This document shows, one piece after another, positions 9,172-19,845 of a DNA stretch of 21,757 bases. The notes under the pieces were generated by a model. The model worked only from the letters and a program-made list of their open reading frames with translations, made no database searches and was not told where the DNA came from. Source of the DNA: Priapulus caudatus (taxonomy: Eukaryota > Priapulida > Priapulimorpha > Priapulimorphida > Priapulidae); contig NW_014579474.1 in the NCBI RefSeq assembly GCF_000485595.1, forward strand, positions 1 through 21,757. Direction: 5' to 3'. A program made the translations under genes and the position numbers. Position 1 is the stretch's first letter. Each line of letters opens with the position of its first letter.

Positions 9172-10021
9172 CTGTTGAAATCGGTTTAAATTATGGTATA
9201 TAAAAACTGCCTGTAACAGACCGATAGTGTTCCCTACTCACTATTTAATATGCTGAATCATATGCATCTATAATTTGACCCTCACACAGTAGTTTTATCA
9301 GCCTGCACTCTGCATTACCACTTGATATTTTATCATATATAGTTTAGTTACATTGAGTTTCAGGGAGTCTCTGTTGCCAGCATGTTTTCTTTTGTTACAT
9401 CACTTCATGATGTTGTAACATGTGTTTTGCACGTGTTACATGAATTAGTCAGCGAGGCTAGACTAGGGTTGTTTGGTGACCAGTTAGTCTGTGTAGACGC
9501 AGCGCCGCGCATCTTGGGCGGCTGCATTGATGTTACAAGGAATTGGATAATCGGGGTTTAGGTTAGGCAGTTTCGAGGGTCATTGTGAAATGGGGGTAGG
9601 ACGCGGTCTGGGAGAATGTGTACATGTGCGTGCAGGATGTTCGTAGGAGTTTTTTGGGGGGATATATATGACAGAGAGGTAATAGTCGGGGCAGGCTGGT
9701 TCTGGTCGCCAGAGAAAGCACACGCGCGTGCCATGCGCGTGTGCGTGGTTTTGTGTCTCTTTGTGCGATGTGTTTACACTGTATGAGTTATTAAAGATTA
9801 TTCCGATTACAACGCAAGTTTGGTTTTATGTCATCATTCCTGTTTACAATGTGTTTTTGCAACATATATGTAATCACATGCTTCTAATAATCTGTACTTT
9901 CTCCCTGACAGAATGCGAAAGTAGTGCCTACATTATATCTACTGCCATGTTCGGGACACATTATCCACGGAGATTTCACTCATTTTAGTACAGACATATA
10001 TCCGAATGTTCACTAGTGTCG
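9172..10021. other. Upstream region of the SPATA2-like gene
   Basis: Non-coding. A 9-bp stem with 7-nt loop, CACACGCGC/GCGCGTGTG, lies at about 9719-9743. A pyrimidine tract ending in CAG (about 9897-9911) could be a splice acceptor for a 5' UTR exon beginning near 9912; no matching upstream donor could be chosen. A TAG at 9986-9988 closes the frame upstream of the start codon. No clear TATA promoter was seen. Confidence 0.4.
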
Positions 10022-13000
10022 ATGGGTGAGCAGTGTGATGGAGATCAGGCTGCAGCATTGCGTGTTGACCTGTGCCAGTCTTACGTGGACTTTGCAAGAT
10101 ATGCCAAGCCAAAACAGCAAGAGGTATGTCATTGTGCATGTATAATTTTCCTTATGGCCTCAGCAAGTGAAAGTTTATCACCTCCCCCCTTTTTGAATTA
10201 ATTCATAAAGGCATCAGCTATAAATGCAAGACCATGCTGTGTAATTTAATTTAAAGATTATTCCATATGGATGCATTAACAAAGAGTGAAACAAGCTTTG
10301 ATACGTTTTCCTCAAGTTACATTGTATAAATAGCTAATTGTAATGTTTTTGCAGGAAGAAATAAAAGAAGAGCTGGTTGAACTTGCATTCAAGTTTCTGG
10401 CACTAGCTCCGGATTCGGTCAAATTTTCAATGCAGGGCTTTAGTGATATGCTACTGCGAAGCATTAAAGACAAAGATGATACGTTCTCTTTTGGCAAGGC
10501 AGCAATCGCCTTCTCCCATCTTGAAAAAATTGCTCTTAACCTTTTCCGCTATCCTTGGCGATCAGAGTTTAGAACAATAAAGGTATACTATGTGTCTTGT
10601 TAGTCTCTTGGAAAAGATAGATTATTAGTTAGTGTAGTTTATATTATAGTTATAGTAACTGGGCAAGTAGCTATGCACCATTCTATATCTTAAGCCTGCG
10701 CAGCATAAATCAAGCTAATTTTATCTGGAGTACATTAATTAAAGACCTCCAATTTATGTACTACATGTAATACATCTCAAAAAACCTCTATAGATTAGAT
10801 GTGTTTGTTACTGATGAATTTTCAAGTATACATTTTATTTTAATTGTCAATAAGAATAACAATTGGTAATCGTATGTGAGATCAAATGGTGATTGTGACA
10901 TCTGTACATGTTACACTCACAATATGTATTGTCATCTGCTTCAGCTGTACACGGGCACGTTCGTCTGTCATGTGTCGGCGCACTTATCGGCAACGCATAG
11001 GATCCTTGAACAACTGGGCTACAGGAAGCTAGCATACAGCAGGGATGTGTTCTACCTGCATGGGCGCACTGATCCAGATGTGACAGCTACGGTGGCGTTC
11101 GACTGTTTTCTTGCATATGCAGAGTGCTGCATTCAGAAAGAGATATATTCCAGAACACGCCACCAAGGCTACTCTATGACACAGGTATTTATTTCAATAT
11201 TTTACACGACGTGTTAAGTGTTGTGTTCCCTGTACAGACTACACAATTTGATCCCACATCAAACTAGTCCGGTCCACGCCCGGGCTAGACGCTGGCTAAA
11301 TCGCAGCGTGCAGACACAACATTCTGAAGCGTGCTAAGTTGGCACGGGTTGACTGTGCATGCTCAGTTTAGCTCATTACGTCACTCAGCAGACAGCCACT
11401 GTACTTTTTTGTGACCTAAATAAGGCTATGCGCATGCGTATTGCAAAATTGAACACGGGCCAGGTCTCAATTGCGTACACACACAGTTGAGCGCGGTGTA
11501 AGCGGCCTGGCCCTCCTTCGTTTGCGGGACCAGATTAGTCCAGACTAGAGTGTATTTAGCACAGGATAGCATGTACACACTGCAAAAATTTTGCCCTGGC
11601 CTGCCTGGACTAGTTTGATGTGGTATTAAATTTCCAGTCTGTACAGGGTATAAATGTAGCTGTTAAATTCCCCAAATGATTTTGCTTGCCGAAATACCTG
11701 GATTCCATGTGCTGTCATCACCAAACTCATACACTGGCAGCCATATGTAATTTTTCTGCCAGAATACCTTATTATTGATGAATCGAATTCAAAAGTAGAA
11801 TAAAATCATGATATGATAATCATAAAACATCCACAAGATTATAAAGTATAAAGGGAATCGTCTGATGTAACTGTATTTGATCCAGTTTTATTAAACGACA
11901 GTTTTAAGTTGTCTTCGTGATATTTTACAGGTAGTCGATTTTAGGATGCAGGTTTCAGGGGATAGAACAGCAAGCGTAGCCTCCCTTCTACAGCAGCCAC
12001 CGGTTAGGTTAAGGAAGGTCGGTTCGTTAATTGCCAACGGAAGCCATAGTTCATCCTCAGAATCACTCACAAAGCCTATTGACCAGCACATCGTCGCAGA
12101 CACAAAACCTCCAACTAATGATAAAAAGACTCACCAGTCTGCTGACGGCAAGAAGTTTGTCGAGCCAAAGCGCACAAAGCCAGTGAAGGGCAGCTCTTTC
12201 CACTCCCTACGCAAATATATAAACGGTGCCAAAAACAGCGTTCTTCCGAGGCATCTGAAGAAGGACATCGAAACATCACAGTTGCCCTGCTCGCAGACAC
12301 TGCCACCGCCACTGCCAGGGAAATCGAGTGTCATGCGTCCTCGTGCTTGCCAAATGCTGTTGCTGGTGCACCCACAGGCATCCGTTAGGGCACAGGCGAT
12401 TGGAGCAGCTCACCACGGCAACACGCAGAAGGCGGTCACGGCGATCTCCCTGCAGCTCAGCAAGGCCTCAACGATAAGTCGAGCGAGCAACGTTGTAGAA
12501 GAGATGCGGCGGTCAGGGTCCCCAAAATTTGCCCGCAGCATTTCCGCCAAGTCGCAGCAATCGAAGCCGGAAATTTTTGTGGATGGGCCAGGTGTTGACA
12601 GGTGCGCAGGCAAGTGGGTCAGCGTTGAAGCAGGGCTTACTGTCACCAGGCAGCCAAATGTCTATTCTAATAGTTACTCCAACAGTAATGATGACGATGA
12701 CGCCCACAATGCTTCAGGGATGCCTCTACGTCAGTTCATAGATCACGAGGAGAAGCCAGCGCTGCACCACATGCCACACACTTATGATCTCTCTGGAATT
12801 CACCACAGCCTTCCCAGAAGTTACCGACTGGAGAGCAGGCCAAGCTACACAGAGGAACGACTACGCAATGGAAGTAGGGAGCTTTCGGCCCCTAAAAAAT
12901 CTCAGCCAATGCAGGGGGAAGCCATGCCATGGCAAGGCATAGTGCCTGTTCCCTATACATTTGCCTCGGTAGTGAATGGCTCAAATGATGCCATAACAAC

Positions 13001-13568
13001 TGACCGTGCAGCATACAGGCAGGAGCGTCCTGAGTCGCATCTCAGGCACTCCAATGGGGAACTGATAAGCAGCAATGGCACCCTCAATACGACTAGTCTT
13101 CTTGACGTGCACTGTTCTCCATACTTGCGTCATCATAACAACGTTCACAGAGCTGGCACCAACAACGTGCCACCTTTAAGAGATGGAAGGTTTGCAACCG
13201 AGGGTGAGGTCATGTTGGCAACGCAAGTATGGGACGGTGACAGGTGTGACAAGCAAGACCTAACTAGGCGGAGTTTTTATGACAACTTGCTGGATCTCGA
13301 TGACTTTCTCAACATTGTGAACAAAAACTGTAGCATTGATGGTGTAGACCACTTTTTCCCAGTGGAGCGAGGGTGGACATGCCCTCAGTGTAGGTGTACC
13401 AATCCAGCAGAGTTACCCTCATGCAAAAGGTGTGCCAGCAGGTGGGTAGACTTTCCCAGCCTGCACAACTGGATTCCTTGTCCTGGATGTGGTAAAAACA
13501 ACCCAAAGGAGGCACTTACCTGCACCTGGTGTGAGAGTTTTCTTAGGGGGCGTTCCACCTACATATGA
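10022..13568 (+). CDS. SPATA2: SPATA2/tamozhennic-family protein, four coding exons
   Basis: Exons 10022-10123, 10355-10582, 10945-11184 and 11931-13568 give 735 residues. All three introns have GT-AG ends and phase 0, which supports the model. ATG 10022 is the first ATG after an in-frame stop at 9986. Residues about 35-190 resemble the SPATA2 PUB domain, with LEKIALNLFRYPW and SEFRTIKLYTGTFV; the match continues across two exon joins. A long Ser/polar, probably disordered region follows. Two RanBP2-type fingers end the protein: W672 with C674, C677, N681, C688, C691, and C707, C710, N714, C721, C724. Vertebrate SPATA2 links the deubiquitinase CYLD to the ubiquitin ligase HOIP in TNF/NF-kB signalling; Drosophila tamozhennic is linked to nuclear import of Dorsal. 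A role as a ubiquitin-signalling adaptor is inferred. Paired RanBP2 fingers could bind ubiquitin, though RNA binding is not excluded. Confidence 0.88.
11228..11648. mobile_element. TIR DNA element (MITE-like) in intron 3 of the SPATA2-like gene
   Basis: The ends CCCTGTACAGACT (11228-11240) and AGTCTGTACAGGG (11636-11648) are exact inverted copies. The similarity continues inward for about 50 bp, including a shared CCACATCAAACTAGTCC block, with scattered differences. The 421-bp interior has no coding capacity, so this is a non-autonomous element. Flanks TGTT and TATA do not form a clean target duplication. A piggyBac-type origin is conceivable from the CCCT start but unproven. Confidence 0.82.
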
Positions 13569-14784
13569 CTGCGTACAATCATTTGTACATTCAACCCGAC
13601 TTTCTTTGTTAATTATGTGTTTTGCATCGTCAGTGATTCAGGGGTTTAAATTTTGTTATTTTGATTGTTTGTATTAGGATGTTTATATTTCACTCTGTTA
13701 TGTTAAATATAATGTCGAATGATGGGCATGTTTGTGACGTCTACAAAATCTTACTTAGCTCAAACTAGCCTTGAAGTGGAAATATGGATGTGCCCACATG
13801 CAATGATTATGCCTGTAACAAGTGCCGACAGTTTGGGTTCATGAATGTTACATTGTGTATGCTGTTATTTGTATATATTATAAATAAGTTTAGCAAAATA
13901 TCAGTTGATTATAATTAATATTTGTTAGTAGAGAGGAACATATTACATGCCAATTACCAGGTATTCATTGGTCGTTTGCTATGTAGTCTGTTAAATCAAA
14001 ATGTACATTTAGCTCCTGTCTGTGATAAGGTCTGAGCTTGTAGCAGCTGGAAATTAACATGAAAATAGACTACATGCAATATGATTGGATTAACATATTG
14101 TAGAAGGCAGCTGGATTCGTGGTAGAGCTATCTAATTGGTGTAGTGTTGGTGAGGAAGGCGCATGACAGTCAGCGGCATATGTTGTGGTCCTGTGATATC
14201 TGGAATGGATGGCAGGTTTGTAGTGAACCATATGGAACTCATTACATCTCTGCAAAAATGACAAGTGTAACATTTATAGGCAACACCATGAAATGAAAAA
14301 CACAGCAGGTTTGAAGCAGCATGTGAATAGTACAGAAAGTAACATTTGATATTTTTGTGGTCATGATTACATCATACCCACCAGCATTTGGCCTGCTGTT
14401 ACAAACTAAACGTCTGATATAACAAGGTGTAGCACACATTTTCATGATTATTTATTCAGTTTTATTGCGCACCAGCTCATTATTGTATATATATAATTGT
14501 TAAGGAAGATGGGAAGAAACGTTATCATGCCTACACTGTAATGTTCGAAGTTATTTACATATGCGTGACAAGAGTGCAGACCGTGTATAGGAATTAAAAA
14601 AAAATATAAGTTAGTTTCTATCATCTGCATACATGCATGCATGCATGCGTGCGTGTGTTCATAGACTCCCCACTGTGGAAATGGATGAAAGTGGATGGAA
14701 GTGGACTTGGCATCTAACTAAAAGTACACGTGCGCTGTTTTGGTTCGTTAGGTTTAGTTTAATTTAGTAGTAATTGGTTTTTTT
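13569..14784. other. 3' untranslated and intergenic DNA after the SPATA2-like gene
   Basis: AT-rich, without supported ORFs. The 3' UTR must begin at 13569, but no canonical AATAAA was found in the first several hundred bases; TATAAATAAG near 13879 is the closest, so the transcript end is unknown. A CATG-type microsatellite lies at 14631-14657. Confidence 0.45.
14631..14657. repeat. CATG/CGTG tetranucleotide microsatellite
   Basis: About four CATG units followed by CGTG variants, seen directly. Confidence 0.9.
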
Positions 14785-14941
14785 CAGTGGCGGATCTAGA
14801 GGGGGGGTTGCGACCCCCCGTTCAGCCACTGACTAATGTTATGATACTAGTTAAATGGGGGCACCCTAGCACCGCGTGCCTTCGGCACGCCTTCACGCAA
14901 ATATCACCCCCCGCGTCTCCTGATAGCTAGATCCGCCACTG
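14785..14941. mobile_element. hAT-like MITE, 157 bp
   Basis: Perfect 15-bp terminal inverted repeats, CAGTGGCGGATCTAG and CTAGATCCGCCACTG, enclose a non-coding centre with G/C-rich hairpins (GCGTGCC/GGCACGC near 14874-14890). CAGTGGCGGA-type ends are typical of non-autonomous hAT elements. An exact 8-bp target duplication, expected for hAT, is not visible in the flanking T-rich DNA, so the superfamily is provisional. Confidence 0.82.
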
Positions 14942-15378
14942 TAGTTTATTATAGAATATTGCAGTAAGTATAGAGATACGGGCTATTTTCATCTGGATCT
15001 CTGCGTGCCTGTGTGGAACACGACGGTCACTTTTCGTTAGACGAGCCATCTCGTATGCACATCATGCAGATGTTGAAAATGCTTTTAAAACTATGTCGTG
15101 ACATTAATTAAGTACAGCTGTTTGAAATAATCATGTGATTAAAACAATTAAATAACCAAAACCATGCTCATACAGCTTTATGTGATCTGCACAGACCATA
15201 TAAATCCAATGTGTGTATGCTAAATATTCACCTACTAGGTATGTTACTATTCAACATTATTCATTTAGCTCTTTTATGCGAGTTATTGAAACACTTGAAG
15301 TAATAAGGTGTTTACAACAAATCTTGCAGTACATGCTACTATTATAAAAGTGAAGAAACGTTTTAAATCTGATATCGC
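14942..15378. other. Non-coding spacer
   Basis: AT-rich DNA with no supported gene or clear repeat. Confidence 0.4.
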
Positions 15379-15560
15379 ATTAGTCCATGAGTCAGTAGGG
15401 TTGGTCGGTACCATCCGGGGGGAATAAAAGTTATACAAAATACAGCCCTAGAGTTAGAAAATATGTGATAACATGGCATCGTTGGTAGCTTTTTGTGTGT
15501 TATCACCCTGTTTATATGTCTACTCTTAAATACACCTTTGTGAAAAATTACTAAGTAATG
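15379..15560. repeat. Left terminal inverted repeat of the PIN/XPG-like transposon
   Basis: The partner is 18500-18680 in inverted orientation. The best-conserved block is CGGTACCATCCG (15406-15417). Similarity fades inward past about 15510. Confidence 0.75.
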
Positions 15561-16342
15561 TACGAGAATACAAGGTAAGACATCCTATTTCAACTTAACA
15601 GTGCCTTTTTATCAGTCAAACTTTAACATTGAAAATTGTCTCACCTTTTGCTATGATCATTTGCTTCTCAACAAAAAGTGCTAAACATGCCTAGGTTGAA
15701 AGGTATGTCATTGGTGACAATTATGACAATGCCTATTTTCTGTGTGATAAATTATACCGCATTTAGAAGAGTATTTCTCTATCATTTATTGTGGAAAAGT
15801 AAGTAAAAGTCCTGGAACACATATAATTACATTGGTTTGTACCAAATTTATTAAGAAATCTAAAAATCTAAATTTCTTTTGTGTATGTTATATATTAAGA
15901 TTATTATAGCAGAATCCTTTCCTAGAATCAAACAAAAGTATATGATAGCATGTTCATGAACAAGATTAATGTTTTTTACTGTAATTCCTAAACAAATACA
16001 GAATTTCAGGGATTTAAATACTCAGTAATGCACATTTGAAGGTATCAAACACCCGTATTACACAATATAAACCAATAAGACAGTAGTAAGATGGTTAATC
16101 ATGTGCAATCTGATGAGTGAGTCAAAGGTGAAAACGAAACACAATCTTCTGTTGTAGGACTTAAAATTACAGAATAGAAAAACAAATGTGGTTTTCCGCA
16201 CCAACAGGGCCATTGCCTAGATCCAATGCTGCTGATCCAGTGTTGCTGATATTGTCTTATGAACCAAAGACGGGCCCTTTATATAGTTTCTAAGACATTT
16301 CTGATCACATACACTAATTGTAAGTGATATGAAATGTTCAAG
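15561..16342. other. Non-coding interior of the transposon, downstream of its gene
   Basis: AT-rich sequence between the left TIR and the 3' end of the minus-strand gene remnant. No other ORF is supported. Confidence 0.45.
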
Positions 16343-16348
16343 TTGAAC

Positions 16349-18193
16349 TTAAAAATCATAATCATTATCCAGTTCTTCAATATCCTCATCTGCACTTTCC
16401 CCATCGTCTAACTCAAAGATGGATGCCTGGTTCTCACAGTCTGGCAGTCTGCACATATCAGTGCATTTCAGTCCGTTTGACAAACACCTTTTGCCAGTGA
16501 ACACTTCCTGGTACAATAATCCAATTGCAGGCCAATAAATCAAGGGCCGCCTCTGTTCCACCACCAACTGTTCAACTCCTTCCTGTTTCAATCTTCCATC
16601 CTCGGCCAACAGGACATGGTACTTTCGGGTCCTGTTCAAGACATCGTCTCCATATTGCAGCCTGGTAGTTGGCTCTTTGTGCGTGTTTTACTAAGCAGTC
16701 CCTGCATGGTGGAAGCTGGTGGCTCTATCTCACCGTTCTTCTTAACACAGAATAGTTCGTATCTGAGATTATTAACCTTAGTGGGTGCAGCCTTTGGTGC
16801 ATAGAGGAGGCAGGTAAATGTCTCTAGTTTGTCCATCAATTTTCGGGAGAGGTCCCATATATGACCCAACTCTAGGAATGTGTCCTGGGTTTCCCTGTTG
16901 CTGATCAAGAGTTTCAAGGCACTTGCCTTCCCTTGGCCTGCAAACACACTGACAGTGTCACATCCTGTATGTGCATGCATCCCAATGAAAGCCCTACAGA
17001 CATCTATGCCAACCGTGGCACCAACCTTTATGAGGTCAGCGATACTTGTCCGTGTTCTAGTTCGACATTTCTGGATCAGTGGGACTCCAATCTTGTCATG
17101 AAATGCCAAGGACACTATGAAGACGTCTGTGTCCTCTAAGCAGATAACTACAGCCTGATAGCCCTCTCTTGCTGCATGGGCAGAATGGAGAAGTAGGCGC
17201 TCATCTGCTTCTTCATGTCTGACACTGCAGAGCTGGCACCTCTGTGTGATTCTGTAACATTTGTCATTCCCAGTTGCATGTAGTTTTTCTCTGTATTCTG
17301 GCTTCCTCCATTCACCGACTGATAAGACAATGAGACTGGTGTTGTTATTAACTGTGCTCAGGAAACTCCTCCACTGCCTCACAATCTGTGTACCTGTGAT
17401 GTGGTCTCTGACTGTTCTTGATAGAGTAACTTCTCCCTGTATATGTCAAACACAACATCTATTCTGTCATTCTCAGCTCTTTCCCTCAGTGCCATAGACA
17501 ACACTGTAATGGCGACCTCTCCAAAAGTAACTTGATCATCTTTTACTCTTTGGACTAAGTTCATCCCATCGACCACTGAAGCAGAGTTACTTGGGAGTTG
17601 CTCTGCCACTATCACATTCTTCTGTAAAGTTGTGGCTAAAGTAGCCTTGTTTGGGCTTTCGCAGCAATCCATTTGGTATGGACAGGGCCCAGGGCAATGG
17701 TCCAAGGGGATGAAAGAGGATATCCTCTGAAGATTGCGTCCTTGTGCCATCACTATGATGCGATCAAACAAAGATCTGTCTTGCCTTCAAGATCGTCGCC
17801 TTCCCACTTGATTTCACTTCCTTCTTCATACACATATAGCTGAATGTCTTCAGCTTGTCAGTTTTCGTTGGGTCATGGAATTTCTTTGCTGGTGGGTCTC
17901 TCGCTAGTCTCTCATCCTGAAAGGTTGCATAGGTTTGCTCACCGATCTCATAAGCCTTCCAGAGGTCAGAGGCAATGTCTCTGGGTGCTGCCTTTGTAGT
18001 AGAGATGCTAATGAGGTCTTGCTCCTCCGCAAATGGTTTGACTCTATTTTTGATGAGGCCAACAACTGCAGACACTGCTGTAGATCTGTATAGCAAACTT
18101 TTGATTTGTTACCTTGCACCATGTCTCTTAACTGTCCCAGAAATTCACTGCGGTACTCGGCTGTTATGTAGTACCGTTTGATAGCTCCAACTG
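16349..18193 (-). pseudogene. Frameshifted gene of a multicopy animal family with PIN/XPG-like motifs
   Basis: Reading leftward, similarity runs through several frames: about 18193-18075, 18096-17764, 17771-17435, 17435-16740, 16740-16630 and 16639-16349. Recognisable blocks are FQDERLARDPPAKKFHD, VVDGMNLVQ, RIDVVFDIYRE, HEEADERLLLHSAHAA (near 17217), CLEDTDVFIV, MHAHTGCDTVSVFAGQGKAS (near 16980) and a Cys-rich C-terminus with NGLKCTDMCRL. I know this set from abundant uncharacterised proteins of cnidarians, lophotrochozoans and fish. The EEAD..L, EDTDV and GCDT..GKGK-like motifs recall acidic residues of PIN/FEN/XPG nucleases; that link is inference. At least five frame breaks and a missing N-terminal half make it non-functional. 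Similarity starts right after a CAG (18194-18196 region), which might be an old splice acceptor. Confidence 0.85.
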
Positions 18194-18499
18194 ATGATTA
18201 TATTTATACATGATTTATACATTTATATATAATGTTTTATGCATTATATTTATACATTATATTCATACATAAAATCATGAACCTTCAAATCTTTTAATAT
18301 GTTTCTTATCAACGTAGCCTGTATCGAAGAAAAATAAAAAGTAATAAGCTTTCCTTGATTTGCAGCATTTTTCGCATTGTTGCATCTAACTTAAACCTAA
18401 CAACTCACAATTTTCAAGAAGATAGGGCCTATAATAAGAGAGAACCATTAATTTTAATATCTTATTCTGTCTTATATGCCACTTTTCTGAAACCGGCGT

Positions 18500-18680
18500 G
18501 TTCATTGTGGGATTGGGTTACTAAACGGCTAATAACACGCAAAAGGCTATACCACCACTATAATGCTATCACATAGTTTCTGACTCTAGAGATGTATACT
18601 TTGCCAAAATTTACTATGTACATTATTCCCCTCGGATGGTACCGATGGCCAAAATTATCGGGTCTGGCTCATGACCTAAT
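18500..18680. repeat. Right terminal inverted repeat of the PIN/XPG-like transposon
   Basis: Inverted partner of 15379-15560. CGGATGGTACCG (18632-18643) is the best-conserved block. Similarity to the left arm stops at about 18680-18687, where the LTR element appears to begin. Confidence 0.75.
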
Positions 18681-18687
18681 AGACAGG

Positions 18688-19766
18688 TGTAGCGTTTTCG
18701 TGTCTTTCCGCGACACCAGGGGGCGCCACCTGACAATACGCAGTAACTAGCAGTTTACCTTACGTATAGTGCAGTGCAACACGGTGGATAGTGGCAACGA
18801 GAAATACGAGATAGATGTTCCTACCTTATGTGTCGTATCGTCGCCACCTCAGCCTCCACTCCCCCGTGAGCGCCTCGAAGCTACTGCGCTCTCGTCGTGG
18901 CCAACCCAGCGTTCGTTCTCTCCGGTGCTTGTCGTTAGTTAACAATGCCAGACGACGGACGTCACAGAAAAAACAGTGACACAACACAAGACAACACGGC
19001 GCACCTTATGACGCGGGGCTACTCGGGAGATATTAATTCAACGTGTAGGGGGGGGCAGCTGGCTGACAGGACCCCCGTACGGCCACCCACACAAGGGATG
19101 CACTCAACACCCGATGCGCCTAAGGCTGCTACTCGAGGTTAATATTAAATACGTCAGTCGACGTCTATTAAGTCACAATTCATTCTACTATTGTCGTTAA
19201 CGTTACCAAATTATTATTGCCTACTTTAACTGTAAATTAAGCCCCGACGGTGTGCCGATAATGACAGCTCGCTGTACTCACTATCTCCCCGGTCCTCACT
19301 CGGCACGTCTCCCTCTCGCTCGGACCGGCAGACGCTCGCCGAACAGCCGCTTCCAAAACCCTCTCGTCTGACTTTCTCTCCCCGCTCTCTCCAACTCCTC
19401 CGTCCAATATATTTCACTCTAAAACTCTCTAACTCCTCACTTTTACAAACTCTCCCGCTCGCTCACTCCACAACAACGCTAACCAACGCCGTTTGCACAC
19501 GACTCTTCGAACAGCCCGCTGTTTTCTACACTAGTGCCGATCTCGGTCGCTAGAGGGGGTTACAACCGCAACTAATGGCAGCCCCCATGGAAATCTGGCG
19601 GTAAGTGAGTAATTGCTGCAAGACACTTACAAAACAAACATGAAACACACAGAAATACATTACAAACATAAAACCGGTCACAAACACAACATTTAACCTC
19701 TCACCAAGGCAAACTCAGCCCCCCCTACGAGCACCTCAGCTCGTGCTTACCGGTACCACTGCCACA
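18688..19766 (-). repeat. Probable long LTR (about 1.08 kb) of the right-edge element
   Basis: The 5' end, TGTGGCAG at 19766 on the minus strand, follows a polypurine run. The other end is placed at 18688 because the minus strand there reads ACGCTACA, a loose inverted match to the start, and because the TIR of the neighbouring transposon breaks off there. A TATA-like ATATATT on the minus strand lies near 19411. No clear polyadenylation signal was found. Without the partner LTR the 18688 boundary stays tentative; the bases just outside are ACAGG (18683-18687). Confidence 0.5.
18713..18731 (+). promoter_or_regulatory. CTCF-like motif
   Basis: ACACCAGGGGGCGCCACCT contains the CCAGGGGGCGC core of the animal CTCF consensus. 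It lies near the end of the probable LTR. A sequence match alone does not show binding. Confidence 0.35.
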
Positions 19767-19780
19767 CTCCCCCCCTCTTC
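19767..19780 (-). promoter_or_regulatory. Polypurine tract of right-edge LTR element
   Basis: On the minus strand GAAGAGGGGGGGAG lies directly before the LTR start TGTGGCAG, as expected for plus-strand priming. Confidence 0.65.
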
Positions 19781-19845
19781 AAGATCGACCATCCGGTCGA
19801 TCCCAAGGCGTGCATGGCGGTGTACCGGCAGCCGACGTAAATGAC

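Larger units (their letters stand above)
15379..18680 (-). mobile_element. Degenerate TIR DNA transposon carrying a PIN/XPG-like gene
   Basis: The left end (about 15379-15560) and right end (about 18500-18680) are diverged inverted copies. Shared blocks include ATTAG..CATGAG.CAG at the outer edge, CGGTACCATCCG followed by GGGGAATAA, TAGAGT.AGAAA.TATGTGATA, and TTTTG.GTGTTAT. They enclose the broken minus-strand gene at 16349-18193. Length, long TIRs and a single coding remnant fit an old autonomous DNA transposon. Some Academ transposons are known to encode an XPG-like nuclease domain, so Academ is the leading guess. No target duplication could be read, partly because another element begins at the right edge. 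Confidence 0.75.

Noticed and set aside
9728-9988. 86-codon ORF upstream of the SPATA2-like gene
   Set aside because: No family motif; it overlaps the putative splice acceptor and 5' UTR, and hydrophobic composition is expected from T-rich DNA.
18945-19142. 65-codon plus-strand ORF with an ATG
   Set aside because: It has no recognisable motif, lies in the probable LTR of a minus-strand element, and its length is unremarkable.
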